In this document: piece after piece, positions 34,051-45,595 of the stretch | Layout of the letters: each line of letters opens with the position of its first letter | Numbering within the stretch: position 1 is the stretch's first letter | Assembly: GCA_024734495.1 (NCBI GenBank) | Contig: JALMQS010000841.1 | Location: forward strand, 1,101,626 to 1,165,625 | Reading direction: 5' to 3' | DNA length: 64,000 nt | From: Forficula auricularia | Taxonomy: Eukaryota > Arthropoda > Insecta > Dermaptera > Forficulidae | Translations under genes and position numbers: made by a program | Notes under the pieces: generated by a model | The model's input: only the letters and a program-made list of their open reading frames with translations | What the model was told of the DNA's origin: nothing | Databases searched by the model: none

Positions 34051-34199
34051 TGGGCCAATGAATTTAAAAGAAATACAATGGAAATATTTTTACATTAATT
34101 TTCGGTATTATTTTTATTTACCAATTTTCATCGATACCTTCTTTTTTACTCCAGTTCATATTGATTTAAAAATAATAGAAAATGTAAATTTGAACTTAT

Positions 34200-34560
34200 C
34201 ATTCACTCATTTTTTTCGATTTTCTCATCTTCTTTGTCTTTTCTTGCCTGAATTTTGTGTCTTTCTGAAATTCAAAATACACGAAAACTCGAAAACGGAA
34301 ATACGTAGAAAATTTGTTTTTGTGCCAAAATGTTTTTATTTTCAAAAAGTAGAATTGATTAGATTCAGGGCTGAATAGTTTCAGAACTTCAAAATGAGAA
34401 GTATTGAATTGTCTTACGGAGGATTTTTGAATAATTGCAGCTAATAAACTGAAATTGGTCACAAAAGCTTCACTTATGTAGTAAGTTTCCGTTTTCCAGC
34501 TCTGACCACAGATTGATTGGTTTCGTTGAAAAAAAGACACAAATCCATTTTTGGAAAATG
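34200..34560 (-). repeat. dispersed repeat (family L), copy 1
   Basis: On the minus strand the open frame 34540-34199 contains SNQFYFLKIKTFWHKNKF. A matching SNQFSALKIQSFWYKNEF occurs in the same strand and frame at about 58694-58747. The DNA includes TTGATTAGATT next to AGTTTCAGAACTTC and GAGCTGAAAT-like words, also seen near 57000. I do not recognise a transposon family. The frame may be incidental. Confidence 0.45.
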
Positions 34561-34889
34561 TTTACTTTTTCTTCCAAATTAACCGAGTTTTAAATAGTAG
34601 CTGATATTGTATTATGTGCACAAAACATCTTTAGTCACTTTTTTAATAATGTGACTTAAATAGAAAAAATATCAAATTCTGTTCCCCTTTGGCTTGAACA
34701 CTGAATGACACAGTTTCCTTTAGTTTCACGAATAGATTCCTTTTTTCCTAATAATTCGAAGAATTTAAATATTCAAAATAACCTCTTTCATAATTTTGAA
34801 TATCATTAAATTTGTATCTTTTTCATTCATATTTATTTTGTAATAACCTTTTTACATTCCTCCTACTTTGAATAGATGAAGTAATGGCT
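34561..34889. other. noncoding AT-rich spacer
   Basis: No coding frame or repeat recognised. Confidence 0.4.
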
Positions 34890-35260
34890 TCTCCAGATCA
34901 GAGTGATCGATGTAGTATAATTGCCCCCTTCGCGAATATATGTGGTGGCTGACAAAAATAATCAGCGAGGGGCTTAAGGGCCAAGCCTCTCGCCCATTAG
35001 CCACGTGCAGCTGCTGTGTGGGTTGGTGTCAATCGAGAAATGTCTCTGTGTCTGTGAGCCTCGGCCAATGCCTTCCATCTACGTGAGCCTTAGCCTCGAT
35101 TTTATGGAAACCCACGCATTTCACACACAGAATAAACGCATGTTATCTTGCGAGTGTTCACTGGATGCATTCGCTGCACATAATAGATCAGCTCTAGCTT
35201 CTCATTCCATTATGATCTCCGACAAAGCGGTTGAATTACCAAATGATCAATGAGAGTTGA
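34890..35260. promoter_or_regulatory. complex island with adjacent E-boxes and a stable hairpin
   Basis: GCGAGGGGCTT / AAGCCTCTCGC (34965-34993) forms an 11-bp stem with one mismatch, enclosed by a second stem GTGGCT / AGCCAC (34945-34950, 34999-35004). Immediately downstream, CCACGTGCAGCTGCTG joins two E-boxes. A plus-strand frame (35005-35253, 82 codons) has a varied composition but no domain. The features suit a regulatory element or an untranslated exon better than a protein gene. Confidence 0.35.
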
Positions 35261-35450
35261 CCAAGAAAAGAATAAAAACAAAAAGAAAACTATATATGAT
35301 GAATATCTTATCATACAGCTGGAGTTTTAGATTCAAAAGAACGCCGATTACACAATGAAAAAGAACATTTTAAATTGTATTAATTCAAAAGAAAATCCCG
35401 AGAGCTATCAGCTACTAAATCTAATGTATTATGGACAATTTGTAATACAT
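35261..35450. other. noncoding spacer
   Basis: Nothing recognised. Confidence 0.35.
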
Positions 35451-35458
35451 GTCAGAAC

Positions 35459-35684
35459 CATGGGCGTCCATAGGGGTTGCACACTCCACATGCGTGGGAT
35501 CGAATAAATGTTTAATGTACCGAATATGTTTTTGTATTTAAGCACTAATGTAACTTATTAGTGTATTTCACTTGTTAAAAAACTCAAAAAATTAAATTTT
35601 TATATAAAACTTTAATAATGTTATTATTTGTCTCCAAGCTTTACCCCCCCCCCCCCCCCGACAATTATTCTGTGGACACCCCTG
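35459..35684 (+). mobile_element. hAT-type MITE, 226 bp
   Basis: Termini CATGGGCGTCCATAG and, inverted, CTGTGGACACCCCTG. Flanks gtcagaac (35451-35458) and gtcagaag (35685-35692) are an 8-bp duplication with one change. A C run of about 16 sits near the right end and the interior is AT-rich. Confidence 0.85.
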
Positions 35685-35692
35685 GTCAGAAG

Positions 35693-35770
35693 AGTTGTAT
35701 TCACCCCTTTGGGAATTGATTCCAAATGTCAAAAATGCAATCCGGGCTATTGGCTGTACAAGCAACATAT
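35693..35770 (-). mobile_element. tRNA-like SINE head relic, minus strand
   Basis: On the minus strand, AGCCCGGATTGCATTTTTG followed by CATTTGGAATCAATTCCC matches the 30058-30130 sequence, with the B box decayed. No tail was identified. Confidence 0.45.
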
Positions 35771-38090
35771 TCCGCCCCTAGTCCCCCACTTCAAAAATAT
35801 TTAACATTTAAGGAGTGGAAACTACACATTTGAATTAGCTGAATTATTAGGCCGTCATTTGTAAGGTCTCAAAAATACATTCAGTCATATATTAACTAAT
35901 TTTTACCACGTTTTAACAAACTTTTGTGCCAAATTTGAACCATTAGCTACAGCAGTTTAAGAGCTGCTACTCATATGGCATTGAATTTATTCTTTTTGAA
36001 AATAAAAACATTTTGATACTACAAAGAACTTTTTTTGGCCTTATTTACTTGAGCTTTTGCGGGTCTAGGAATCATGCTTGAAGAAGATATTCTCCACATA
36101 TCAGAGATTTCTTAGCATAATTAAACAAAAAACAACATGAAGACTTTTGAGCGAATACACTAAACACAGGAAAGCTTGCCGGGAGTACCAAGTAAAATCG
36201 AAATAATCACTTAAGTAGTTGCTCTATTTAAAATGAGAGAAAAGATTAAATTTGAGGACTACTTCACAATTTCACCGATATTGCTAGTAAGCCTGACGTC
36301 ATCCCGAAAATGGACTATTGAGTTATATTTATTTTTAACTTCTTTTAAAAATAGAGCTATAAAAAGTAAAAAATGAAATTTTAAAATACGGACCAATTGA
36401 AATATCTGCCCCCCCCCCCCTCATCTTGAATAAAAACAATTATTATTTTTTGAGCATATAGGTATTTTTTTTTAATTTTTAACTTTAAATTTATTTCATC
36501 TGTTAATTTACTAATCGATCTATGAACTATCCATAACTCATATGCTCAATTGCTCATATCACATGCATTTATCATAATAATATTATTAAACCATTATTAT
36601 AACAGACGATTTTATCTAATTTTATTCAAACGATCTTATAAGATAATTCTATTCATTTACTACTGTTTGGATTCGATATTATTTATCTATAATAATTAGT
36701 AATTTTCTCGATAGTAGATTCAATTCAATATCGGATAATTAAATTCGAAAATTTAATGATTTCAATGAATTTATCTTGATTCTTTTTGTTATCTCTCAAT
36801 ATGCAATTGAATATAGATATTTATCATTTTCATCACTAAAATTCAAAATGTCACTGTCTACTAGGTCTTTTTTTCAATCATAGAAAAAGCATGTATTTTT
36901 CTCGTTGTCTGTGAGTTTTGATAAAGAAAAGATACCCACGTTAACTTAAAAAACGAAAATCAGTATAAGTCTATTCTTTGTTACAACAAGTTTTTACTTA
37001 CAAAAAGAAGAACTGATTATATTTTTGACTTTCTACCTTTCAGAACTTTCGATTAAAAAATGCAGAAAATCTGAAAAAATTGATTTGTCATATTGTATAA
37101 GTTACCATCTTCATCCATCTTCATACAGTTTCAGTAATTTATTCACAATTCTTCCTTGAATTAATAAACTGCCCTTTTTTAGTTTAATTGAAAATATTTA
37201 TTTTCAGTTTTCTATCTCAAATCGTCCATAAAATTGCCGCACTACTTAAATCTATGGACAGTGTACGCAGTCTTGTAAAAGAAATCAAATTTATGTTAAA
37301 ATTGTTAGTTTTATTTTTGAAAGAAACTTTGTGACCATGGTCAATTATTGACTTGTTCCTTTTGTAACGTAAAACTCGTGCACATGGTTTCCACGCTTGA
37401 TAACGCCTCCAGCTAACATACTATCTGTCAAAAAATAGTATTTAAATTATTGTGCAATTTTTATATATAATTTATTTTCTCTATATTACTCTTTACGTAA
37501 TTTGTGACCATATAGAACAAGACGCCCTTCTAAAACGAGAAGCAATGAACGGTTTCTCACAAATTGTATCAATATCATTTCTTATAAACATCCTACATTT
37601 AAGGTCAAGGTTGTGAAGATTATCATTCGTAACAACGTTCACTTTGACGTCTCTTCGTCCCAGGCCATTTAAATGGAAAAGAAATGTGAAGTCCTTCCAT
37701 CTAAGCACATCACCAGAGTACCTGCTTCGACTCTAAAACTATCATATCTATAAGAGAAAGATAAGACGAAGAGAAAGGTTTTATCTGATTGGAATCTATA
37801 CATAGCACAGGACATCAACCTTACCTTTGATCTTGGCATTGTCCTCTTTGCAACTCCTTTTAGGTGGAGAAACTAAATCAATCAAATGGATCCAAGTTAC
37901 TAGTAGATTTTCTCTTCGATTTGGTATTTTTCTTACTAAATTAATATGTTAAACATTAATAATATAATATAAATAATTAAGTCAAGCCATCTACAGATCT
38001 GCGAAAAATGAAAGAGGAAGAGATTAAAAGATTAAATAAAAATGAAATTCCAAATTCATATAGACATAAAGTATCGGCTTGGTATGGGTT
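35771..38090. other. noncoding AT-rich region
   Basis: No gene is supported. At about 35925-35975 CAAATTTGAACCATTAGC ... AAGAGCTGCTACTC echoes the phrase class of family M and L relics. A C run of about 12 lies near 36410. A 71-codon minus frame (37708-37493) has no motif. Confidence 0.45.
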
Positions 38091-38093
38091 CAG

Positions 38094-38184
38094 GGATCGG
38101 TGGCCAAGAGGATAAGAGCTAAGGCTCTTATAAAGGCATCGTAGGGCACATGCGAAGATCCCGGGTTCGAATCCCGACTGATCC
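38094..38184 (+). tRNA. tRNA-like sequence, probably a pseudogene or SINE head
   Basis: The 7-bp acceptor stem GGATCGG / CTGATCC pairs with one G-T wobble. GCC/GGC could form the D stem and CGGG-TTCGAAT-CCCG forms a T arm with intact B box. The 91-nt length would need a long variable arm (Leu or Ser class). I cannot fold a proper 5-bp anticodon stem, because GAGC-TAAG-GCTC forms a competing hairpin, so no anticodon is assigned. Downstream GATTGCGCCCTGGAG and a frayed A/T tail suggest a SINE body. Confidence 0.45.
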
Positions 38185-38189
38185 TTTTG

Positions 38190-39936
38190 TCTATAATATA
38201 AAATTCTTTTCTTCGTTCCCTAATTTAATTTAATTTATAATTGTCTTTCGACGCGGCCTCATTGTGATTGCGCCCTGGAGTGAAGAAGAAAATTATTTTC
38301 GACCTTTGGGTTCGCGATCAGAGTGGGAGGCGTTTGGATATAATTAATAATATTATGTTTCAATGTAATTATCTACTTCTGTTCAAAATATTGCGAATGA
38401 TAATATCGTTAATTCTATAAAAATTATTTTTTCTTAATCATTTTATACTTAAAGTTATTTTTTACCTTCATTTTACCTTTATCTATGTAAATTATACTTA
38501 ATTCAATCTAAAATAAGAATTTAAAGATACCAAAAATATTATCAGAAAGTATGATTTGCATGGTAAGCTCTCTATGAAATCGAACCAACGAGTATTAAAA
38601 TAGGGGCATTTATAGTAGTTATATTTTGTCAGAAACCACTTCTGAGATATAAATCAAGCAACTAAATTTCAGTTCACTATATAAGTACACATCTTCATAA
38701 TAAAATTTTGCTGGAGAATGATTCACAATTCAAATGTATAATCACACTATATAGTATACTTAATCATAAATCAGTATATAAACTACTATTCGAACCACCT
38801 CTGATATTCAATTTTTGAATTAGTCGCCAGCAAAATTTGTTACAATGAAGATGTTTTCTGTATTATCTTTGACTGAAATTTAGTTTCTGATTTTATATGT
38901 CAGAGGAGATTCTTCTCAAATGATAGCCAAATGTCTGCGATTTTGGTGCTTGTTTTTGATTCTTGCATTTCCGCACGCCTTTGCCCATGAAATCAAACTT
39001 GTCTAAATAACAACTTTGATATCCTTAGAAAATTCGTGTTTTAGATTGAATATAGTCTGTGGGCTTATTTGGTCTCGTGTATAATTTTGAAAAAATTTCA
39101 TTTTTTCAAAATTCGAAAATCGATTTGGCCATGGAACTTTATAGAGAAGCGAAATAATTGTCATAAATTCGAGTGGTTTGTTGCGTGAAACCAGTCTTAG
39201 AACTGTATATTTGAAGCTTATGAAGAAAAAACCACTTGCCCATTATATTATAATAAAATGTTTTTAATGTAGTGACTTACTCATAATTGCATTGAAAATT
39301 TTAACAATAACGAAAGATTCTTGGACAGTCTAAGTCATTTTCTGAAACATTGATTGACTTATAATCCTCGTTATAGTAAGAATTGTGATAGAGCTTCAAA
39401 TTTTGATTGAATTTTGACCAGAAATAAATGTTCTTTGAATTTAAAATCAGATCTATATATATTTCCTCTGAAACAGACATATACAAATACAAGCATTATA
39501 TTTTGATTTACTTTTTTGAGAACTGTTCTTAGGTCCGGCACATGTTACAAGTAAAAAGCTCAACCATGAAATAATATGTATTATTTTGAATTTATTTCAC
39601 TCAATAATTTTCAATCTTTTGGGTTCTATACAGAAGTAAAACTGAATCCTATAAGTGTCACTACAATGTATGTATGTTTGTTTGCTATTTATTAATGAAT
39701 ATAAAATTAGTCTAGTTTTGTATTTTTAAAATCTGCTATAATTTTGTCTCTGCTTAGCTCATCAATCAAAGCTTCCCTTCCTCTCGTATACGCACCATCC
39801 CTGGTTTCTCCCCTGGTTCTCTAGGTTGCCTATCAACAGGCGACTCCAATAAGGCATCCCGGAACTCATTTATTTTAAAATGTACTTTTCGACATCTGTG
39901 GAATTTATTTAAAATGACAATTGAGTCTAGTTTAGA
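38190..39936. other. noncoding AT-rich region
   Basis: No coding frame. It contains the second copy of the CCAGTCTTAG.ACTG dispersed word (about 39187) and otherwise nothing recognisable. Confidence 0.45.
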
Positions 39937-39940
39937 TGAG

Positions 39941-40030
39941 TACAGTGTTTCTCAACCTTTTTTGTTTGACGGCACACTAAAAATATCTGAAATCATTTGC
40001 GGCACACCTAAATATAAAAATTAATATAAA
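39941..40030 (+). mobile_element. hAT-type terminus (family N3), truncated by family P
   Basis: CAGTGTTTCTCAACC is followed by TTGACGGCACACTAAAAATA and AATCATTTGCGGCACACC, matching the inverted copy at 10255-10325. The similarity ends where the family P sequence begins, so the element appears interrupted or cut off there. Confidence 0.7.
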
Positions 40031-41590
40031 AATTGGGTTCAGTCTAGTTTCCGATTGGTAAAAATATAAATGTCATTGGTATTGGACCTTTTTTGTTATG
40101 TTTGTTCAGGTATAACTTCTTTGTTTATGAACCGATTTTAATGATTCTTTCTGCGTTTGGATAAAAAAGATCACTAAAAAAAAAAAATAAAAGTAATTTT
40201 TATAAAAAAAAAAATAAAAAATAAAACCGACTTCAAAAAAATTAAATGCAACAAATAAAATAATAAGAACTCAAAAATCAAATAAAATGCACTAAAAGGT
40301 ATAAAATAATTATCTAATTTAGATTCAACTAAACGACGAAATCACTTTTTGAAGTCGGTTCTAAACAATCTATATAAGCGAGCGTACCCGCCAAACGTAC
40401 TAAGTAAGATCCGTCGAGTTCGATTCATAACATGTATATTTTTGGCACCGACTTCAAAAAGTGATTACATGTTAATATTTCGTCTTTTAGTTGAATCTAA
40501 ATTAGATAATTGAAGGGTTTGCTGCAAAAAGGAGGTAGCTCCATTCTATTGATGTTGGGAGATATTTACACTATCTTGTGCAAAAAAGCTTTTGTTTGGT
40601 ACAAGAAGGATGTAGCTCCATTCGTTATTTCCAGCGTTGCTCAACAGATGGAGCTCCCCGTCATTTTTAACCGACTTCAAAAAAGGAGGAGGTTCTCTAT
40701 TCGATTGGATTTTTTTTTTTTTTTTTTTTTGTGCCTATGTTACCTCATATCTCCGCCAATTGCCAACCGATTTTGAAATTTTTTTGCATTGGGTCCACTC
40801 TAGCTTCCGATTGGTCCCATTTTTTTTCGTTTTTTTTTCATAGGTATTAGACTTTATTAGGTTTGTTTAGACCTAACCTCTTTGTTTATGAACCGATTTC
40901 GATGGTTCTTTTTTTATCCGAAAGGGGTGTTTTAGGGATGGTGTCATATTAATTTGCTCAAGTTCTGATGATATGATCACTATTAATAACATCACTAAAA
41001 AGAGAAAAATAAAAATAATTTTTAAGAAAAAATAAAAACAGACTTCAAAAATTAAATGCAACAAATAAAATACACTAAAAGGTATAAAATAATTATTATC
41101 TTATTTAGTTACAACTAAACGACGAAATATTAACATGAAATTACTTTTTGAAGTTGGTGCCAAACATATAGCTTTTATGAATCGCACTCGACGGATCTTA
41201 CTTAGTACGTTTGGCGGGTACGCTCGCTTATAGGTATAGTTTGTTTGGCACCGACTTTAAAAAGTAATTTCATGTTAATATTTCGTCGTTTAGTTCTAAC
41301 TAAATAAGATAATAATTATTTTATACCTTTTAGTGTATTTTTATATTTGTTGCATTTAATTTTTGAAGTCGGTTTTTATTTTTTTGTCGTCGTTTTGAAT
41401 ATTTTAACCTTTTTTTTTTTTGGTTTCCCAAAAACTGATAAAAATTGGAGCTCATTTTTGCAGCAAACCCTTCAATTATTTTATGCCTTTTAGTGCATTT
41501 TATTTTATTTTTGAGTTCTTATTATTTTATTTGTTGCATTTAATTTTTTTGAAGTCGGTTTTATTTTTTTTTTATGAAAATTTTTTTTCT
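40030..41590 (+). mobile_element. nested cluster of family P hairpin elements
   Basis: The first palindrome lies at about 40226-40500 with a centre reading CCCGCCAAACGTACTAAG. A second unit runs from TTTTTAACCGACTTC at 40667, through a body (40680-41040) that includes GTCATATTAATTTGCTCAAG, to a palindrome at 41040-41372. There the centre reads CTTAGTACGTTTGGCGGG, the opposite direction. An outer inverted pair (about 40210-40320 plus 40503-40530 against 41455-41575) encloses everything, suggesting insertion of one unit into an older one. Open frames here are low-complexity. Confidence 0.75.
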
Positions 41591-42510
41591 AAAAATTACT
41601 GTAAAATTTATTCCTCATTTTCGCGCCTTCAACATCTTTCGTCCGCGGCGAGTTCTTCACTCGCGACTCGCTTCACTCTAGATCCGGTTATGATTAAGTG
41701 TAGACGGGTTTGAGAAAATATATATCTTCTATTTGTACCAAAAGCACCTCGACATTTTAGATTTTCTTTTAAAAAATCATCACAAAATCATCAACATGTT
41801 TAGATAAAAAATTTTTAAAGTTAGAAATTCTAATCATAACACTTTCCAAATCATTTAACTAATCAAGTTATTTAATCAAAGTATAAATATATATATTTAA
41901 AAAATTTCTATTGTCTAAGTGTTTTGAAATATGGTTGGAAATTTGATGTAGGGAATGCTATGTTGATTCAAGGTAATACATTATAATGATTTAGTAGATC
42001 AAGATTCTAGGTGCATTTCAGATAATAAATATAAATAAGACTACGCTGGAACTCAAAGTATATTGTATATATTATATATAAATTATAGTGGACAAATAAA
42101 TAGTCTATTTTGAAATTTTGAATTTCAATTCATTCTTATTTATTATGTGAAACACATTTACAATTCCTATTCACTAATTAATATTGAAATTAGGTTTGTT
42201 CGGTTAATCAATCAATGCTAAAAGAATTGTATTTGCAGATTTGATGTTTTCGTGGTTGTGTTGTTATCAAATGATAGTTTCGCCTAAAACCACCTAGATT
42301 GCAAATTTTCAATGAGATAAACTCATCGGAATGCATGGCGTTTGAACACCCATCTGTTGGTTAATAAACTTTAGAATGCTCCAGTACTAGGTGTCGAAAC
42401 GTCGTACATTCTCTTGGGGGTTTCTCATTAAAAATGTCAAGTCTAGTTGGTTTCAGCCTAAACTTCTCTCTTTCAATGATTCTTTTATTTATTAAAGCAT
42501 TTCAATTTCT
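41591..42510. other. noncoding; one Penelope-like word
   Basis: AGGTGTCGAAACGTCGTAC at about 42390 resembles the conserved GAAACGTC block of the fold-backs at 23.8 and 48.3 kb but lacks a CTGAAGA partner, so it is recorded only as a possible relic. A short GC patch (about 41630-41690) has no frame of interest. Confidence 0.4.
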
Positions 42511-42517
42511 TTTTAGA

Positions 42518-42936
42518 GTGAAACCCCTCAAAACCGAACTAATTGGGGCTGTAGTCTGTTCGGATTTCAATTTGTTCGGATTAGCCTAAAGCAACTTCAA
42601 CAATTGAAGATAACTGATATCAAGTGATATTTTGTGTGTTTCTATTATTATTTCATTGTTTTTGCAAAATGATTAACCTAAAGAATTTCAATAACCAACT
42701 TTTACCGTTTTTCAATCTTGGACGGCATAGGTATGTAGACACATTTAGGTATACTTTATTAGGTATGCTAACTGTAGGTACTTTTTTGTTAATTTTTCAA
42801 CTAATTATGTAAAATAGGGTTATAATTTAGAATATATACATAAGTGTTTTATGACTAAGTAAATAAGTTTCTCTTTTTTGCGTTCGGATTTCCCGGGATT
42901 TCAGATTTCTGGGGTTTGGATTTGAGGGGTTACACT
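42518..42936 (+). mobile_element. pogo-like MITE (family G), older copy
   Basis: The left end is GTGAAACCCCTCAAAACC and the right end GGATTTGAGGGGTTACACT, imperfect inverted repeats. The interior matches 44451-44850 in reverse, for example TTCGGATTTCAATTTGTTCG and GCGTTCGGATTTCCCGGG. The terminal bases are decayed and the target duplication is not visible. Confidence 0.8.
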
Positions 42937-44448
42937 AATCGAAAAACCTTCAATGAAAATCTTCTCATTTAACAAAAAGAATTTAACACTGAAGTAAAGG
43001 AAGGAATACAATAAACTTAACTCTATTTTAGATATTTAAAATAAATTACATTTTCATGCCGCTCGTCGACGACTTTTTCGCATTCCATTTGACAAAGATA
43101 TTATTAGCATTAATGTGCAAAACACTTCAAACGATGAATTATTATAAATGTAGTACTTAAAATAATAAATTATATCTGATTAAAAATAAAAAAATCCTTA
43201 TTCTCGATTCATGGTTATCCACATATGTAATGATAACAATTGTATGATTAAGAGAATTGATACTATTCGTCCGGAAATTGTTTTTGTTTCCTCGGGTAGT
43301 CTAGAAAATGACCTTCAAACATTACTTCACATAAATAAATGAACAAATATATATATATATATATATGGATACTAGATACCTTAAAAGGCGGCATCAGGTA
43401 TTCCAACTTGATTCTGCCCTTCTACGACAAAAAAGCAAGGCAATCGGCTCAATTAAAAAAGTAAAATTCTACAAAAAATCGTTCTTAAATGGACAGCCTT
43501 TGTAACATCTTTTGTAAATAATCAACTATTAATCGTATAATATTTATTTAATTTGGTGAATTTCAATTAGAATTAGAATACTTATTTTTGCATTCATAAA
43601 AAGGTGTACATTGTATAAAAAAATAAGTCTTATTGTATAATTAAAAAGAAAAACACATTCAAATTTAATTATTAATTATATTTATATTTTTTTATTTTAA
43701 GTTGAAACCACATGTTTGTACGATCGATCTAGTAATAGACAAGGCATTGGTATAATAAAAGAATTGATAAATATAGCTGTTCCTATTTTCACATTTGAAA
43801 TCCACTGGGATTGCCTGGTGAGGCCTAAAGGGCCTATTATGGGAATTGAAAACCACTATTTCATAGAACGGTTACTTCTTATACATCGTCAGCTTAATTT
43901 TTTTTAATTATGACTGAGTAGTCACGGCATTCGACTATATACCTATCTAACTCCCAAATAATGGGGTGTATCAAACATATTACTTAATCTCAAAAATGGC
44001 GTAAAATGACCAAATAATTATGTATACTGTTTAAATACACGTATTTACGAAAATCACCATAGGCGTGATATTTATTCGAATTATTAATAATCACTTGTAA
44101 TGTAATAGCGAATTCACCCTTCTAGATCTAGTGTATGAAAGTTATCATGGAAACAAATTCTTCTCTTCCATAAGAATAATATATCTACTCCCCCGTTAAC
44201 TAGCGCCTCTGATTTTCGCCATTAGGCATCGTAACAATTTGTTTTATACTATAACATTATTTTTTCATGGATTTTATATCGAAGTATCTTGACCGAAAAA
44301 TGTATATTATATGAATATGGCCAAAAACTCAATAAAAGTTTGAAAAAATATGACTTAACTTATCTACACAATTTGTGATTTTACCATACACCTGTCCAGT
44401 GTCCACTTTATTATGTAATTTTATTTCTATTACTACACAATAAATAGA
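42937..44448. other. noncoding; AT microsatellite
   Basis: (AT)n occurs at about 43349-43366. A 63-codon frame near 43716 has no motif. No other feature could be supported. Confidence 0.45.
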
Positions 44449-44450
44449 TA

Positions 44451-44850
44451 CAGTGAAACCCTTCAAATCCGAAATCCCGGGATACCCGAACGCAAAAAGA
44501 GAAACTTATTTATTTAGTCATAAAACAATTATGTAAATATTCTACATTATAACCTTATTTTAAATAATTAGTTGAAAAATTAACAAAGAAGTACACTTAG
44601 CATACCTAACAAAGTGTAAATGTGTCTACATACTTATGTCATCCAGGATTGAAAAATCATAAAAGTTGGTAATTGAAATTCTTTAGGTTAATCACTTTGC
44701 AAAAACAATGAAATAATAATAGAAACACACAAAATATCACTTAATCTTTCACTTGATATCAGTTATCTTCAATTGTCGAAGCTGTTTTCGGCTAATCCGA
44801 ACAAATTGAAATCCGAACAGGCTACAGCCCCAATTTGAGGGGTTTCACTG
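44451..44850 (-). mobile_element. pogo-like MITE (family G), 400 bp, intact ends
   Basis: The termini CAGTGAAACCCTTCAAAT and ATTTGAGGGGTTTCACTG are inverted repeats with one change, flanked by TA on both sides (44449-44450, 44851-44852). CAG termini and a TA target fit the pogo/Tigger branch of Tc1/mariner. The interior has no transposase frame. Confidence 0.9.
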
Positions 44851-44852
44851 TA

Positions 44853-45595
44853 TATGTATTAATCGAAAAATTGTAAAAAAAATTGATTTTTCATCTCTTA
44901 AATTAAAAGTTTTTTAAAAAGTCTTTGCGTGTGTTTGTGTTAATGATTTTTTGGCCTGTCGTTCTGACTAATATTTATTGAAATTATTAATATAGAGGCT
45001 TAAATTAATATTGGAGTCATCAAATTTTTACATTTTTAATAATACCCAGGTACTTATTTTATTTGAGTACTTTTTGAGTTTCATTCAATTTCAAAAAAAG
45101 TCATACAAAAAAAATTAAATAATAAAAATGATTTAGTATTAATTATTTTTAGAAAAATTTTATAAATAATTGATAAGTTGACTATTTCAACCAAAATCTA
45201 ATCTGCCTCTAATCTCACTATACAAATACTGATATACATTTTGTTGTGAAATTCTTATTGATTTTTAAGGTAGAGCGCAAACAAAATTTGGGCATACAGA
45301 TATATATAAAAAAATTTCTTCAAATTTTAATTATTTTTTTAATTTAAATTTTCCTTTCTTTTAAATGAAATTAACTTGTGAGTTATTCTTGAACAAAACC
45401 TTAAGGATCATAATCCCTTTAATCCGAATTGTTTTATTATTGTTTGCGCCTGAGCCATTATTGAAATGTCCAGCTCCGGCACCAGCAATATATTCCTCCG
45501 GAGAAGCATTTGTCTTTTATAGGCAGGGCTATTAAGGGATTATAAGCTTCTAAAACGGAAAAGACAAAATGGATTCTAAGGGAAAAAAATTAAGT
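44853..45595. repeat. noncoding with a diverged family M relic at 45188-45300
   Basis: CCAAAATCTAATCTGCCTCT is followed by TGTGAAATTCTTATTG and GCGCAAACAAAATTTGGGC, paralleling family M (CAAAATCTAATCAGCTCTTA ... TGTGAAATTTGG ... CACAAAAATTTGG). The rest is AT-rich and noncoding. Confidence 0.5.

Noticed and set aside
34945..35004. microRNA precursor
   Set aside because: The two stems are separated by a strongly asymmetric internal loop (14 against 5 nt), unlike a Drosha/Dicer substrate.
41420..41713. 97-codon plus-strand frame in the family P cluster
   Set aside because: It runs through the palindrome arms and poly-T tracts and is Phe/Leu-rich low-complexity sequence.
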